NCBI RefSeq assembly: GCF_012928505.1
Contig: NZ_JABBJN010000031.1
Location: forward strand, 16,955-80,954
Origin: Achromobacter sp. Bel
GTDB taxonomy: Bacteria; Pseudomonadota; Gammaproteobacteria; Burkholderiales; Burkholderiaceae_B
Reading direction: 5' to 3'
DNA length: 64,000 nucleotides
In this document: positions 25,762 through 35,421 of the stretch, piece after piece
Position numbering within the stretch: the stretch's first letter is position 1
How the letters are laid out: every line of letters begins with the position of its first letter
Program-made: the position numbers and the translations under genes
Notes under the pieces: model-generated
Seen by the model: only the letters and a program-made list of their open reading frames with translations
The model's database searches: none
Told to the model about the DNA's origin: nothing

Positions 25762-26073
25762 GTTGCTATATAAGTTGAATTCGGCAAAGTCGAACATTGT
25801 AGCAAGTCCCTGTGGGATTGCAAGCTTTTAATGTTTGATCTACCGATGGAGCGCCCGTCAACCGGGCGGGGGGCGCTATAGGTAAGGTTCCTGGGCCGGA
25901 GAGTCCGTCGCTGGAAAAATAAATTCCCAAACTGGAGCTCTCGTAGCTGGACAACCCTGGCGGATGGCCCTCAAAAAGCCTTGAGGAAACACCCGCGGCG
26001 CCTACTGGATAAAAACACGGTACTGAGTATACAACGAAGCGGGCCGCTGGCACAGGCCCGAGGTGCGCCGTTG
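25762..26073. other. Intergenic region between rpsT and the fecR-like gene (no gene seen)
   Basis: These 312 bases hold the rpsT leader and promoter on the minus strand. They also contain small inverted repeats, including CGGGCC/GGCCCG near 26040-26060 at the 3' end of the FecR gene without a T-tract. A 95-codon open frame on the minus strand here has no recognisable protein character. No sigma factor or receptor gene is present. Confidence 0.55.
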
Positions 26074-27075
26074 TCAGGCGGCGACGTTGATCGATACGAA
26101 CCAGGGCGTGAAGCGCCGGACGCTGATCGGCATCATGTCTTCAAGCGAGTCCAGCGCGGCATTGGTGTCGTCCAGCGGGAAATGGCCGGATACAGGCAAA
26201 CCGCCGGCCGCCATCGACAGGCGCAGCGTGCCGGTGCGATAGGGCCGCAGCGCGGCGATCACCTCGGCCAGCGGGCGTCCTCGGGCGTCGACCCAGCCCG
26301 ATTCCCAGGCGGCCTCCGCCATGAGCTCGGCGCGGGGAGTGTCCATGCGGGACGCGTCGAAACGGGCGCCCGTGCCGGCGCGCACGGAACCGTGGGCGCC
26401 CGACATGGTTTCCACTTCGACTTCATGTTCATGCACGACCACGACCGTGCGTTGTGCCTGCTGGCGCACCATGTAACGGGTGCCCAAGGCGCGCACGGTG
26501 CCCTCGGCGGTCTGTACCAGGAACGGGCGGCGCGCATCGGGCGCGACAGAGACCGTCACGGCGCCGTCCAGCAGGCGTACCTGGCGATAGGCGGGCGTGA
26601 AGTCCAGATTGACCCGGCTGCGCGCGTCCAGCAGCAACTGGCTGCCGTCCGACAGCATGTACCGGCGCCGTTCGCCCGTAGCCGTCGCGGCGTCGGCCGC
26701 GACATTGTTCAGGGGGTAGAAGGCATTGCCGACATAGGCGGCGCAAGCGCCTGTACTGGCGAGCGCAAGCGCGCCGGTCAGAAAGCGGCGGCGGGCCGGC
26801 ATGATGGCCGGGGGCGGAGGGATCAGGGGCTGCGCGGGCGATCCGGCGGCGTACCCGGCAGGGTAGGCATCGCCAAGCCGGCCGAACGACGATCCTGAAA
26901 GCGTGCCTGTCAGCTGTTGCCAGGCATTCTCATGGACAGGGTCAGCCGCACGCCACGCCAGGAAGTCGTTGTAGTCCTGCGCGGTCGCTTTGCCGGACCG
27001 CAGCAGCAGCAACCAATTGATCACCTGGTCCGCCATGGGTTGTCCTTGGGCGTACTTCACTTCATCATCCCGCAT
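26074..27075 (-). CDS. FecR-family sigma-factor regulator, orphan
   Basis: Inner-membrane signalling protein of 333 aa. The N-terminal cytoplasmic FecR_N/DUF4880-type domain (about 14-60: QVINWLLLLRSGKATAQDYN, FLAWRAADPVHENAW) is followed by a twin-arginine-like membrane segment (ARRRFLTGALALASTGACAA, about 94-113), the periplasmic FecR domain (RYMLSDGSQLLLDARSRVNL, GTRYMVRQ) and a C-terminal STN-like region (GRPLAEVIAALRPY). Such proteins relay a TonB-receptor signal to an ECF sigma factor encoded beside them. Here neither fecI nor a receptor gene is adjacent: rpsT lies on one side and murJ on the other. The partner must be elsewhere or lost. Confidence 0.88.
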   Translation of the reverse strand: MRDDEVKYAQGQPMADQVINWLLLLRSGKATAQDYNDFLAWRAADPVHENAWQQLTGTLSGSSFGRLGDAYPAGYAAGSPAQPLIPPPPAIMPARRRFLTGALALASTGACAAYVGNAFYPLNNVAADAATATGERRRYMLSDGSQLLLDARSRVNLDFTPAYRQVRLLDGAVTVSVAPDARRPFLVQTAEGTVRALGTRYMVRQQAQRTVVVVHEHEVEVETMSGAHGSVRAGTGARFDASRMDTPRAELMAEAAWESGWVDARGRPLAEVIAALRPYRTGTLRLSMAAGGLPVSGHFPLDDTNAALDSLEDMMPISVRRFTPWFVSINVAA

Positions 27076-27174
27076 GCGATGCTGGCGGGGATCCTTTCGA
27101 TGGCAATTTGTAAATAATAAAGGTTTTTTACCAAAGATTACGGCCTGGTTGTCAATTCTTGACGAATCTACGGC

Positions 27175-27201
27175 AAAAAAGCCGGCTGAAGCCGGCTTTT
27201 T
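27175..27201 (-). terminator. Bidirectional terminator between murJ and the fecR-like gene
   Basis: AGCCGGCT-GA-AGCCGGCT with six A before and five T after makes a symmetric hairpin with U-tracts on both strands. It ends the minus-strand murJ transcript before the FecR gene. Confidence 0.9.
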
Positions 27202-27232
27202 GATGGGGAAGGTGCCCTAAGGGCCGAAATTA

Positions 27233-28789
27233 TCAGCCGCGGCGTCGTCCAAAGTCCTTAAGGCGGAAGCCAAAGAGTAACAACGTTCCGAAGTAGACCA
27301 GCCCGCAGGCGGCCAATACGCCGCCCAGCCACGCGGCCCGCAGGCCCGCATGGGCTTGCAAGGCGATCCAGTCGATTCGCCCGTCCGCATACCAAAGCAG
27401 GGCGGACAGCGCGGCCAGCGCCGGGATCAGGCGCAGCACGAACACCGCCCAGCCCGGGGCCGGCTGATAGACGCCACGGCGGCGCAATCCGATCAGCAGC
27501 GCCAGCGCGTTCAGGCAGGCGCCCAGCCCGATGGCCAGGGCCAGGCCGGCGTGGGCCATGAGCGGCACCAGCGCCACGTTCATCAGCTGCGTCAGGATCA
27601 GCACGCCGATGGCGATCTTGACCGGCGTCCGGATGTCCTGCTTGGCGTAAAAGCCAGGCGCCAGGATTTTCACAGACAGCAGGCCGATCAGGCCGACAGA
27701 ATAGGAAATCACGGCCAGGCGGGTCTGCAGCACGTCATGGGCGGCAAAGGCGCCGTAGTGGAACAGCGTGGCGACCAGGCCGTCCGACAGCAGCGCCATG
27801 CCCACCGCGGCGGGCAGGCCCAGCAGCAGGACCAGGCGCAGGCCCCAGTCCAGCAGGGCGCTGTAGCCGTCGTGGTCGTCCCGCGCGTGGGCGGCCGACA
27901 GGCTGGGCAGCAGCACCGTGCCCAGGGCGACGCCCAGCAGCGCGGTGGGGAATTCCATCAGACGGTCGGCGAACGACAGCCAGGTCACGCTGCCCGGCGT
28001 CAGCCAGGTGGCGATGTTGGTGTTGATCAGCAAGGAAATCTGCGCCACCGAGACGCCCAGCGTGGCGGGGGCCATCTGCTTGAGGATGCGCTGGACGGTG
28101 GGATCGGCCCACGCCTCGCGGAAACGCAGGGAAAAGCGCGGCGTCAGGCCGAGCCGCGACAGGGCGATCCATTGCACCGCCAATTGCGCCACGCCGCCGA
28201 TCATGACGCCGATGGCCAACGCGTAGACCGGGACGTCCATGCGGGGTGCCAGCCAGACGCAGGCGCCGATCATGGCCAGGTTCAGCAGCACCGGCGTGAA
28301 CGCCGGTACGGCGAAACGGCGCCAGGTGTTCAGCACGCCCGAGGCGAAGGCGATCAACGACATGCAGAAGATGTAGGGGAACATCATCCGCGTCATCCAG
28401 ACGGCGGCGCCGAATTCGGTATCTCGGGCGGCCCCTCGCAGGCCGCTGGCCATGGCGGACACGACCCAGGGGGCGGCCACGATGCCGATCAGCGTGATCA
28501 GCATCAGGGTGGCCGTCAATAGCAGGGCCACGCGGTCCAGCAGGGTGCGGACCTCTTCTTCGGACCGGTTGTTGCGCGCGCTGCCCAGGATGGGCACGAA
28601 GGCCTGGGAGAAAGCGCCTTCGGCGAACAGCCGCCGCAACAGGTTGGGGATACGGAAGGCGACCCAGAAGGCGTCCGTGATGGGGCCGGCGCCAAAGGCG
28701 CGGGCGACCAGGATGTCGCGGATCAGGCCGGAAATACGGGACAGCAGGGTGAAGCTGCTAACAGTGGCCGCCGAACGGAACAGGCTCAT
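27233..28789 (-). CDS. murJ: Lipid II flippase MurJ
   Basis: MOP-superfamily membrane protein of 518 aa with about 14 hydrophobic segments, flipping lipid II for peptidoglycan synthesis. The start MSLFRSAATVSSFTLLSRIS, GLIRDILVARAFGAG, DAFWVAFRIPNLLRRLFAEG, AFSQAFVPIL and LAPGFYAKQDIRTPVKIA are MurJ signatures, including the essential arginines near residues 18 and 24 and in RIPNLLRRLF. A longer frame to 28864 adds unrelated residues. An intrinsic-terminator-like hairpin ends only 13 bases before the ATG. Confidence 0.95.
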   Translation of the reverse strand: MSLFRSAATVSSFTLLSRISGLIRDILVARAFGAGPITDAFWVAFRIPNLLRRLFAEGAFSQAFVPILGSARNNRSEEEVRTLLDRVALLLTATLMLITLIGIVAAPWVVSAMASGLRGAARDTEFGAAVWMTRMMFPYIFCMSLIAFASGVLNTWRRFAVPAFTPVLLNLAMIGACVWLAPRMDVPVYALAIGVMIGGVAQLAVQWIALSRLGLTPRFSLRFREAWADPTVQRILKQMAPATLGVSVAQISLLINTNIATWLTPGSVTWLSFADRLMEFPTALLGVALGTVLLPSLSAAHARDDHDGYSALLDWGLRLVLLLGLPAAVGMALLSDGLVATLFHYGAFAAHDVLQTRLAVISYSVGLIGLLSVKILAPGFYAKQDIRTPVKIAIGVLILTQLMNVALVPLMAHAGLALAIGLGACLNALALLIGLRRRGVYQPAPGWAVFVLRLIPALAALSALLWYADGRIDWIALQAHAGLRAAWLGGVLAACGLVYFGTLLLFGFRLKDFGRRRG

Positions 28790-28802
28790 GGATGGACTAC
28801 AT

Positions 28803-28823
28803 AAAAAAAGGGCCGGCTGGCCC
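28803..28823 (-). terminator. Terminator-like hairpin immediately upstream of murJ
   Basis: On the minus strand GGGCC-AGCC-GGCCC is followed by seven T. It lies between the SDR gene and murJ, 13 bases before the murJ start codon. It should stop the adk-operon transcript, but there is almost no room for a separate murJ promoter downstream of it, so it may act as an attenuator. Confidence 0.7.
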
Positions 28824-28854
28824 CACAAACATAACGCCCATTGAAAGGGACCAT

Positions 28855-28943
28855 GCCCCGCCACACACCGCTCCAGGCCGCCCCAAGGGGAAAAACGCCC
28901 CCTCGGGGGGCAGCAAGCGTGCGAAGCATGCGCGGCGTGGGGG
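28855..28943 (-). repeat. Dispersed GC-rich structured repeat, copy B
   Basis: Read on the minus strand it starts CCCCCACGC five bases after the SDR stop codon, then CGCATGCTTCGCACGC, TTGCTGCCCCCC-GAGGGGG, CCCC-TTGGGGCGGCC and GGCGGGGC. It is the reverse-orientation partner of 23017-23100, in the same position relative to the upstream gene's stop. Confidence 0.75.
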
Positions 28944-28948
28944 CATCA

Positions 28949-29707
28949 TCACTTCGGCGGCATGCGGATGGCGCCGTCCAGACGGATGGTTTCGCCGTTC
29001 AGCATATCGTTCGTGACGATGCTGTAGACCAGTTTGGCGTAGTCTTCCGGACGGCCCAGGCGGGCGGGGAAGGGGATGCTGGCGGCCAGAGAATCCTGCA
29101 CTTCCTGGGGCATGCCGAAAATCATCGGCGTACCGAAGATCCCCGGGGCAATGGTCATGCAGCGGATGCCGGTCTTGGCCAGGTCGCGGGCGATCGGCAG
29201 GGTCATGCCGGCTACGCCGGCCTTCGACGCGGCGTAGGCGGCCTGGCCGATCTGGCCGTCGAACGCGGCGACAGACGCCGTGTTGATCATCACGCCGCGC
29301 TCACCGGTGGGCTCGGGCGTGTTGGCGCTCATGGCCTCGGCGGCCAGGCGCATCATGTTGAAGCTGCCGATCAGGTTGATCGACACGACTTTCTGGAACA
29401 GGTCCAGCGGATGCGCGCCGTTCTTGCCGACGATCTTGGCGGCGGGCGCCACGCCCGCGCAGTTCACCAGGCCGAAGAGGGCGCCCAATTCTAGGGCCGC
29501 GGCGACGGCGCTCTTGCCATCGGCTTCCTGGGTCACGTCGCAGTGGACGTAGCGCTGGCCGAGTTCCTTGGCCAAGGCCTGGCCAGGTTCGTCCTGCACG
29601 TCGGCGATGACGACCTTGGCGCCGTTTTCCACCAGCATGCGCACGGTGCCTGCACCCAGGCCGGACGCGCCGCCCGTAACGATGAATACCTTGTTCGCGA
29701 TTTCCAT
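28949..29707 (-). CDS. 3-hydroxyacyl-CoA dehydrogenase type 2-like SDR
   Basis: Short-chain dehydrogenase of 252 aa. NAD site [11 protein letters not shown] near the N-terminus, D in IADVQDEP favouring NAD, NCAG motif (VNCAGVAPA), catalytic Ser in [12 protein letters not shown] and the Tyr-Lys pair in [25 protein letters not shown] and [15 protein letters not shown] match the HSD10 / 2-methyl-3-hydroxybutyryl-CoA dehydrogenase type of fatty acid and isoleucine breakdown. It follows adk by 134 bases on the same strand, and a structured repeat directly follows its stop. Confidence 0.87.
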   Translation of the reverse strand: MEIANKVFIVTGGASGLGAGTVRMLVENGAKVVIADVQDEPGQALAKELGQRYVHCDVTQEADGKSAVAAALELGALFGLVNCAGVAPAAKIVGKNGAHPLDLFQKVVSINLIGSFNMMRLAAEAMSANTPEPTGERGVMINTASVAAFDGQIGQAAYAASKAGVAGMTLPIARDLAKTGIRCMTIAPGIFGTPMIFGMPQEVQDSLAASIPFPARLGRPEDYAKLVYSIVTNDMLNGETIRLDGAIRMPPK

Positions 29708-29841
29708 GTCTCTACCACCAGAACAGTTCAAGGGGATGAATGCGGCGCGGCAGGCGCCGAATGTGACAAGGCCTTCGGGCCGGTGCCGGAACGCGTCGCG
29801 TCCGGCCGGCGCCGAAGGCCTGCAGGCCAACAATGCGCCAA

Positions 29842-30516
<675 letters not shown>

Positions 30517-30589
30517 TTATTTTTTGTGATCCGGGGGATTATGCCGCAATGCAGCAGCCAATGCGGGGCTGCGCCATGGGAAATAACCC

Positions 30590-31354
30590 TTATATCTGTT
30601 TGCTGTAGATCAACCGGACGCGCTCCAGATCGGCCGGGGTATCTACCCCTGCGGCGGGAGGGCTGGACGCCCGGTGTACGACGATGTGGTGGCCATGTTC
30701 CATGGCGCGCAGCTGTTCCAGCGACTCGAACCGTTCCAGCACCCCTTGCGGCAGGGTCGGGAAGCGGCGCAGGAAGGACACGCGGTAGGCGTACAGCCCG
30801 ATGTGGTGCCAGGCAGGCAGGCCGTCGGCCAGCACGCGTTCGCCTGCGGCCAATGCGTCACGGGCCCAGGGAATGGGGGCGCGCGAGAAATACAGCGCGC
30901 GGCCGTCGACGGCGCAGACCAGCTTGACGACGTTCGGGTTGAACAGCGCTTCGGCGTCGGCTAGCGGGCAGGCGCAGGTCGCGATGTCGGCTTCCGGATG
31001 GGCCTGGAGCTTGGCGGCGACGGCGTCGATGAGTTCGGGTTCGATCAGCGGTTCGTCGCCCTGGACGTTCACCACGATCGCATCGTCGGGCAGGCCCAGC
31101 TGCTCCACGGCTTCGGCCAGGCGGTCGGTGCCGGTGGGGTGGTCGCCGCGCGTCATCAGCGCGATCAGGCCATGGGCGTCGGCGGCTGCCTGGACGCGGA
31201 CGTCATCCGTCGCGATGTACAACTGCGATGCGCCCGACAGGGCGGCCCGTTCGGCCGTGCGCACGACCATCGGCTTGCCGGCGATGTCGGCAAGCGGTTT
31301 ATCAGGCAGGCGGGTCGAGGCGGTCCGCGCCGGGATCAGGGCAATGAAACTCAC
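30590..31354 (-). CDS. kdsB: 3-deoxy-manno-octulosonate cytidylyltransferase (KdsB)
   Basis: Activates KDO as CMP-KDO for LPS inner-core synthesis. 254 aa with the nucleotidyltransferase opening [80 protein letters not shown] and [10 protein letters not shown]. Eleven bases separate it from the upstream trm112 stop, consistent with an operon. Confidence 0.96.
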   Translation of the reverse strand: MSFIALIPARTASTRLPDKPLADIAGKPMVVRTAERAALSGASQLYIATDDVRVQAAADAHGLIALMTRGDHPTGTDRLAEAVEQLGLPDDAIVVNVQGDEPLIEPELIDAVAAKLQAHPEADIATCACPLADAEALFNPNVVKLVCAVDGRALYFSRAPIPWARDALAAGERVLADGLPAWHHIGLYAYRVSFLRRFPTLPQGVLERFESLEQLRAMEHGHHIVVHRASSPPAAGVDTPADLERVRLIYSKQI

Positions 31355-31365
31355 GATGGGGGCGG

Positions 31366-31548
31366 TCAGTTGGCGGCGGGCGTTTCGTCCAGCGCGCGGG
31401 CTTCCGACTCCAGCATGACGGGGATGCCGTCACGCAGCGGGAAGGCCAGGCGGTCGGCGCGGCAAACCAGTTCGGCTTGCTGTCGGTCGTGTTCGAGGCG
31501 GCCCTTGCACAAGGGGCAGACGAGGATGTCGAGAAGTCGGGATTCCAT
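31366..31548 (-). CDS. Trm112-family small zinc-ribbon protein (YcaR type)
   Basis: A 60-residue protein with the family pattern [16 protein letters not shown] then [21 protein letters not shown]. Its cysteines (CPLC and VCRA) suggest a partial zinc ribbon. Bacterial relatives sit beside kdsB and their exact role is unclear; eukaryotic Trm112 activates methyltransferases. It is the first gene after the IgaA-like insertion and therefore needs its own promoter in 31549-31742. Confidence 0.9.
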   Translation of the reverse strand: MESRLLDILVCPLCKGRLEHDRQQAELVCRADRLAFPLRDGIPVMLESEARALDETPAAN

Positions 31549-31742
31549 GACCGGGATTCTAAAACAGTTTTGCGGGTGGACAGCGGGGAGCTTTCCTCGG
31601 GGCGAACCTCATTGGCAGACCAAAGGAATACCGGTTTCCGTTCGTTTGTTAATTAATGTCATGTTTTGCATTGAATGCTGCAAATTCGGGGACGGTTCGT
31701 CGCTATCATCCGCCGCGTTTCTCGGTAAAGGAAAGCAGCGCA

Positions 31743-33965
31743 ATGGATGCGAATACCCTCAAGATCGGATTGATGCTGATCATTCTGGTCTGGTCAATCA
31801 TCAGCTGGATCACCTATATGGTGCGGCGCAGCGACAACAAGGGGGCCTTGCGTGAACTGAGGCAGGAGGGCGAGGCGCTGCGCGCCATGACCAGCGACGA
31901 GCGCGCGCTGGTGCAGCCCTTTCTCGTGTCCCCCGCCAATCCCAAGAAGGTCGCAAGCCTCGTCAATGAGGGCATCGTCGCGTTAAAGGGGCCGTTCGTA
32001 CGCCATGGGCTTCAGACCGGCCAGGGCGGGTCGACCATGCATGACACCTTGGGCGGTGTCGATGTGGTGTTGCCCTATGACGCGCGCGACTACCTGCTTG
32101 AGGACAATCAGGCCGAAGTGGTCATGACGGAGAAATTCGCCATTGTCGTGGCCCTGAACGGCCAATTCGACATCGCCGGCGGCCGCGACCGAGATGTGCG
32201 CCGGCAGAAGCAAGGCCAGCAGTGGTCGGGCGGCAAGGTAGGGGCGCTGCAAGACGTGGTGCCGGTGGAGGTGTCGGCGGAAAGCGGGAAAGATGAGCGC
32301 GAGTTTGCAGACGCTCTGCGCGTGGAGATCCTGAGCCAGCGCGACGAGACGCCCGCTGAAATCGCCGAGCGTCAACGGCCTGGCATCGGATTCTGGATTG
32401 CCATGGTGTGGCTGCTGGTCTTTGCCGGCCTGGCTGCGACCGTGGCTGGCGGTGGCGTCGCCTTTGCGGGCGCGGCGACTGCGCTGGCCGTGCTGGCGCT
32501 GTGGCTGACCGGGCGACGTCGGGCGCCGGATGCGCCGCAGAAGGTGAACCAGGCGCGCGGCGAGCTCAATGCCGTCGTGCTGACCAATCCGGAGAACACG
32601 CAAGCCGTGTCCACCCAGCTGTTCCTGGGCGACAAGCTGCCGATCAAGTTGCCTGACCATTGGCGCAGCACGCTGACCCTGCCTGAAGACGGTCGGGTTG
32701 ACGTGGACGTGCGGGTGGACGATTACGCCGTCCTGCGCTTGGGCGGCAACTATTCATTGGATGAGGAGCAGCGCCGGTTTCCGCGCGTCTATTGGGGCCG
32801 CCACGCGACGCTTGCGCTGGTGGGGATGCTGGCCGGCGTCGCGGTGTGGGTAACGGCAGACAACCTGAGGGGCGATGCGGCGTTGACGAGTGCCTGGTTG
32901 CGCGGCGAGCCGGCCCGCAGCTATGAATCGGCGGCTGCCCTGGCCCAGGACCAGCCGGGCTTCGGCACGATGGTGTCGCTGCAGGGCCACGGGCGCTGCG
33001 AGTTGCGCCACATCGACGAGTTCGACCGCGCTGCTTTCGATTGCCATCGCTTGCGGTGGAACGGGGCGCCGCCGCAGGCGGCTCCGCTGGAGGTGGATGC
33101 GGCCATCCTGCAGCTGTATTCGGGCGATTTCCTGAAGACCCGGCCCAACCCGATGATGGACATGATGATCCGGAGCCAGGCCATGCGCCAGATGGGCGCC
33201 AACCCGATGGCGCTCTACGGCGCCCGCTCCTTGTCGGCCGAGACCGTGGTCGGACTGAGCAAGACCGTGCTGACCATCGAGTTGGCGTGCGAGTCCGCCA
33301 CCGGCGCCGCGATTGCCGCGTGCGATCAATTGAAGAAAGGGTTTGTCGACGCCCTCCTGCTGGCCAGGGAAGAGCCCGGGAATTGGCTGGAGCTGCTCCG
33401 GCTGGTGGAGGCCGGGGCGTTCAACGCCAATGGGCGCAGGGATGACGGCGTGCTGATGTCGCGCGACGTGCGCCGTCTGCGTGAGCTTGCCCGGCCCAGC
33501 ATGGCGCCGGCGATCAAGGCGGCGCTGGACCGTGCGTCCCGCAGCGCGATGGCGACTCAGAAGGGCGGTGTGGTTCTGAACGTGCTGCCCGGCCCTTACG
33601 CCACGTTGCCCGACTTGAAGGACCTGCACAATGAGGACCTGTTGGCGGCCTGGGGCCAGCAGAAGACGGTGATGTCGCCGGAAGGCGCAATGCCGTTCAA
33701 GCTTGCCGGCATGGTGGTGGGAGTGGGCGCCGATGCGTCGGGCGCCGGTGCGTCGGGCGCGCCGGAAATCACCGTGGATGCCTCGCGCAGCCTGGATGAT
33801 CCATGGCCGGCCCTGGCCCGCATGGCGTGGCTGGCGCTGGCAGCTTTGCTGGTGCTGGTGCATGCGCCTCTCGCGCTGATCCGGATGCGGGCCGCCTCTG
33901 CACGGGAGCGCGCCTTGCAGGAATATGTGCAGCAGCGCAGCGCCGCCAAGCCCGCGTTTTTCTAG
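31743..33965 (+). CDS. igaA: IgaA/UmoB-family membrane protein (Rcs-repressor homologue)
   Basis: Inner-membrane protein of 740 aa with the IgaA (YrfF) layout: one N-terminal TM (about 7-26), a cytoplasmic domain, a TM pair (about 216-256), a second cytoplasmic domain, a TM at about 355-371, a large periplasmic domain and a C-terminal TM (about 692-713). It has exactly four cysteines, C419, C434, C516 and C527, all periplasmic, the number and pairing of E. coli IgaA. Matching blocks include [41 protein letters not shown] and [10 protein letters not shown]. IgaA restrains the Rcs phosphorelay in enteric bacteria. The gene is inserted, on the opposite strand, between lpxK and trm112; its stop overlaps the lpxK stop by four bases. 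The true start is the ATG after AAGGAAAG. Confidence 0.82.
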   Translation: MDANTLKIGLMLIILVWSIISWITYMVRRSDNKGALRELRQEGEALRAMTSDERALVQPFLVSPANPKKVASLVNEGIVALKGPFVRHGLQTGQGGSTMHDTLGGVDVVLPYDARDYLLEDNQAEVVMTEKFAIVVALNGQFDIAGGRDRDVRRQKQGQQWSGGKVGALQDVVPVEVSAESGKDEREFADALRVEILSQRDETPAEIAERQRPGIGFWIAMVWLLVFAGLAATVAGGGVAFAGAATALAVLALWLTGRRRAPDAPQKVNQARGELNAVVLTNPENTQAVSTQLFLGDKLPIKLPDHWRSTLTLPEDGRVDVDVRVDDYAVLRLGGNYSLDEEQRRFPRVYWGRHATLALVGMLAGVAVWVTADNLRGDAALTSAWLRGEPARSYESAAALAQDQPGFGTMVSLQGHGRCELRHIDEFDRAAFDCHRLRWNGAPPQAAPLEVDAAILQLYSGDFLKTRPNPMMDMMIRSQAMRQMGANPMALYGARSLSAETVVGLSKTVLTIELACESATGAAIAACDQLKKGFVDALLLAREEPGNWLELLRLVEAGAFNANGRRDDGVLMSRDVRRLRELARPSMAPAIKAALDRASRSAMATQKGGVVLNVLPGPYATLPDLKDLHNEDLLAAWGQQKTVMSPEGAMPFKLAGMVVGVGADASGAGASGAPEITVDASRSLDDPWPALARMAWLALAALLVLVHAPLALIRMRAASARERALQEYVQQRSAAKPAFF

Positions 33966-35011
33966 GCGCGCGCAGGGGCAGGCTGGCGCAGTGCCTGCGC
34001 CAGCCAATCGAACAGTTGCGGGTCCGAGAAGTCGGCCTGCACCGGCACTTCCCACAACCGCGCGTCGTGCAAGGCGGCGCACTTGATCGCGTCCTTGGAC
34101 GTGACGAGGATGGTCTCCGCCGTGATCGCCTGGAAGGGCGATTCCGCATAGTCGTGGTGATCAGGCAGCGGCAGCGTCGCATCCAGCACGATACCAGCGG
34201 CGCGCAGCGTCGTGAAAAACCGTTCAGGGTTGCCGATACCGGCCGCGGCCGCGATGCGCGGCTGCCCCGCATAGGCGGACAACGGCCGCCTGGAGCCGCC
34301 TTCGATCTGGCGGGTTTCGCCCGGTTCCAACCACATCCGCACCTGGCGTGGACGGGCATTGCCCGTTGTCGCCGGGCGGCCGTCGGCGGTGCCGATATTG
34401 GTGACCACCACATCTACATCCTGCAAGCGGCTGGCGGGTTCACGCAAGGGGCCGGCGGGCAGCAGGCGGCCATTGCCGACGCCGCGTTCGTCCTGCACCA
34501 CGATTTCGATGTCGCGCGCCAGCGCCAGGTGCTGCAGGCCGTCGTCGGACACGATCACGTCCACCTCCGGGTGCGCTTGCAACAAGGCCTGGGCCGCCCG
34601 TGCGCGCTTCGGGTGCACGGAGACGGGGGCGCCGGTCGCGCGGGCGATCAGGGCGGGTTCGTCGCCGTAGCGGGCAGCCTCAAGCGCCCCGGTCCCGACG
34701 CGGGCGTCCGGGCCGATCTTCACGCCATAACCCCTGCTGACCACGCCTGGCGTGTAGCCGCGCGCGCGCAGCCCTTGGACCGTGGCGATGACCATCGGTG
34801 TCTTGCCCGTGCCGCCCACGTAGATGTTGCCGACCACCACTACCGGCACCGGCGCGCGATAGGCTGGCCGGGAACCGTCCAGGTATTGTCTGCGCTTGCG
34901 GGCCACGGCCCACGCTGTCAGCGCGGACAGCGGCAGCAGCAGGCCTGAAAGCCAACCGCCGTGCTGCCACTGGCGCGCCAGCAGCGAGGCAGAAGAACGC
35001 GTGGTGGTCAC
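33962..35011 (-). CDS. lpxK: Tetraacyldisaccharide 4'-kinase (LpxK)
   Basis: Phosphorylates the 4' position of the lipid A disaccharide. 349 aa: an N-terminal membrane-associating helix ([20 protein letters not shown]), then [17 protein letters not shown] with the Walker A loop, [43 protein letters not shown] and LPAGPLREP, where the DDGLQH block holds the catalytic Asp/His. It overlaps exbD by four bases (ATGA type), giving translational coupling. Confidence 0.95.
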   Translation of the reverse strand: MTTTRSSASLLARQWQHGGWLSGLLLPLSALTAWAVARKRRQYLDGSRPAYRAPVPVVVVGNIYVGGTGKTPMVIATVQGLRARGYTPGVVSRGYGVKIGPDARVGTGALEAARYGDEPALIARATGAPVSVHPKRARAAQALLQAHPEVDVIVSDDGLQHLALARDIEIVVQDERGVGNGRLLPAGPLREPASRLQDVDVVVTNIGTADGRPATTGNARPRQVRMWLEPGETRQIEGGSRRPLSAYAGQPRIAAAAGIGNPERFFTTLRAAGIVLDATLPLPDHHDYAESPFQAITAETILVTSKDAIKCAALHDARLWEVPVQADFSDPQLFDWLAQALRQPAPARA

Positions 35012-35421
35012 CGGGAGGTCTGGGCGGCGAAGTTGACGCGGCCGATGCCGGCCAGCCGGGCGGCTTCCATGATGTTGATCACGGATTGATGGGTGGCTTG
35101 GGCGTCGGCGTTGATGACGACGAGAGGTTCGGGCTTGCCGGCCGCGGCCTGGCGCAGGGCCTCGGCGATTTCGGGCGGCGTGGAAACGTCGATCAGCGTG
35201 CCATTCAGCGCGTAGCGCCCGTCCTGGCTGACGGCGACTTCCAGCGCGGGCGGCGTGTCCTGTTCGGACGAGGCTTGGGGCAGCGTCACTTTCAGCTGCG
35301 TGAAACGCGCGAACGATGTGGTGGCCGCCAGGAAGATCAGGATGACCAGCAGGACGTCGATGAGCGGAATCAGGTTGATGTCCAGTTCATCGCGGTCGCC
35401 GCGGGAGCCGCGGAAATTCAT
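35008..35421 (-). CDS. exbD: ExbD/TolR-family proton-channel protein
   Basis: Single-pass inner-membrane protein of 137 aa. The short cytoplasmic start [20 protein letters not shown] leads into the TM ([18 protein letters not shown]) with the conserved proton-carrying Asp in PLIDVLLV. A periplasmic domain follows ([36 protein letters not shown]). With ExbB it uses the proton gradient to energise TonB, or a similar envelope process. It overlaps both exbB and lpxK by four bases. Confidence 0.93.
   Translation of the reverse strand: MNFRGSRGDRDELDINLIPLIDVLLVILIFLAATTSFARFTQLKVTLPQASSEQDTPPALEVAVSQDGRYALNGTLIDVSTPPEIAEALRQAAAGKPEPLVVINADAQATHQSVINIMEAARLAGIGRVNFAAQTSR

Noticed and set aside
25766..26053. 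95-codon open frame between rpsT and the FecR-like gene
   Set aside because: No ribosome site, no family features and it overlaps the rpsT leader and start; treated as noncoding.
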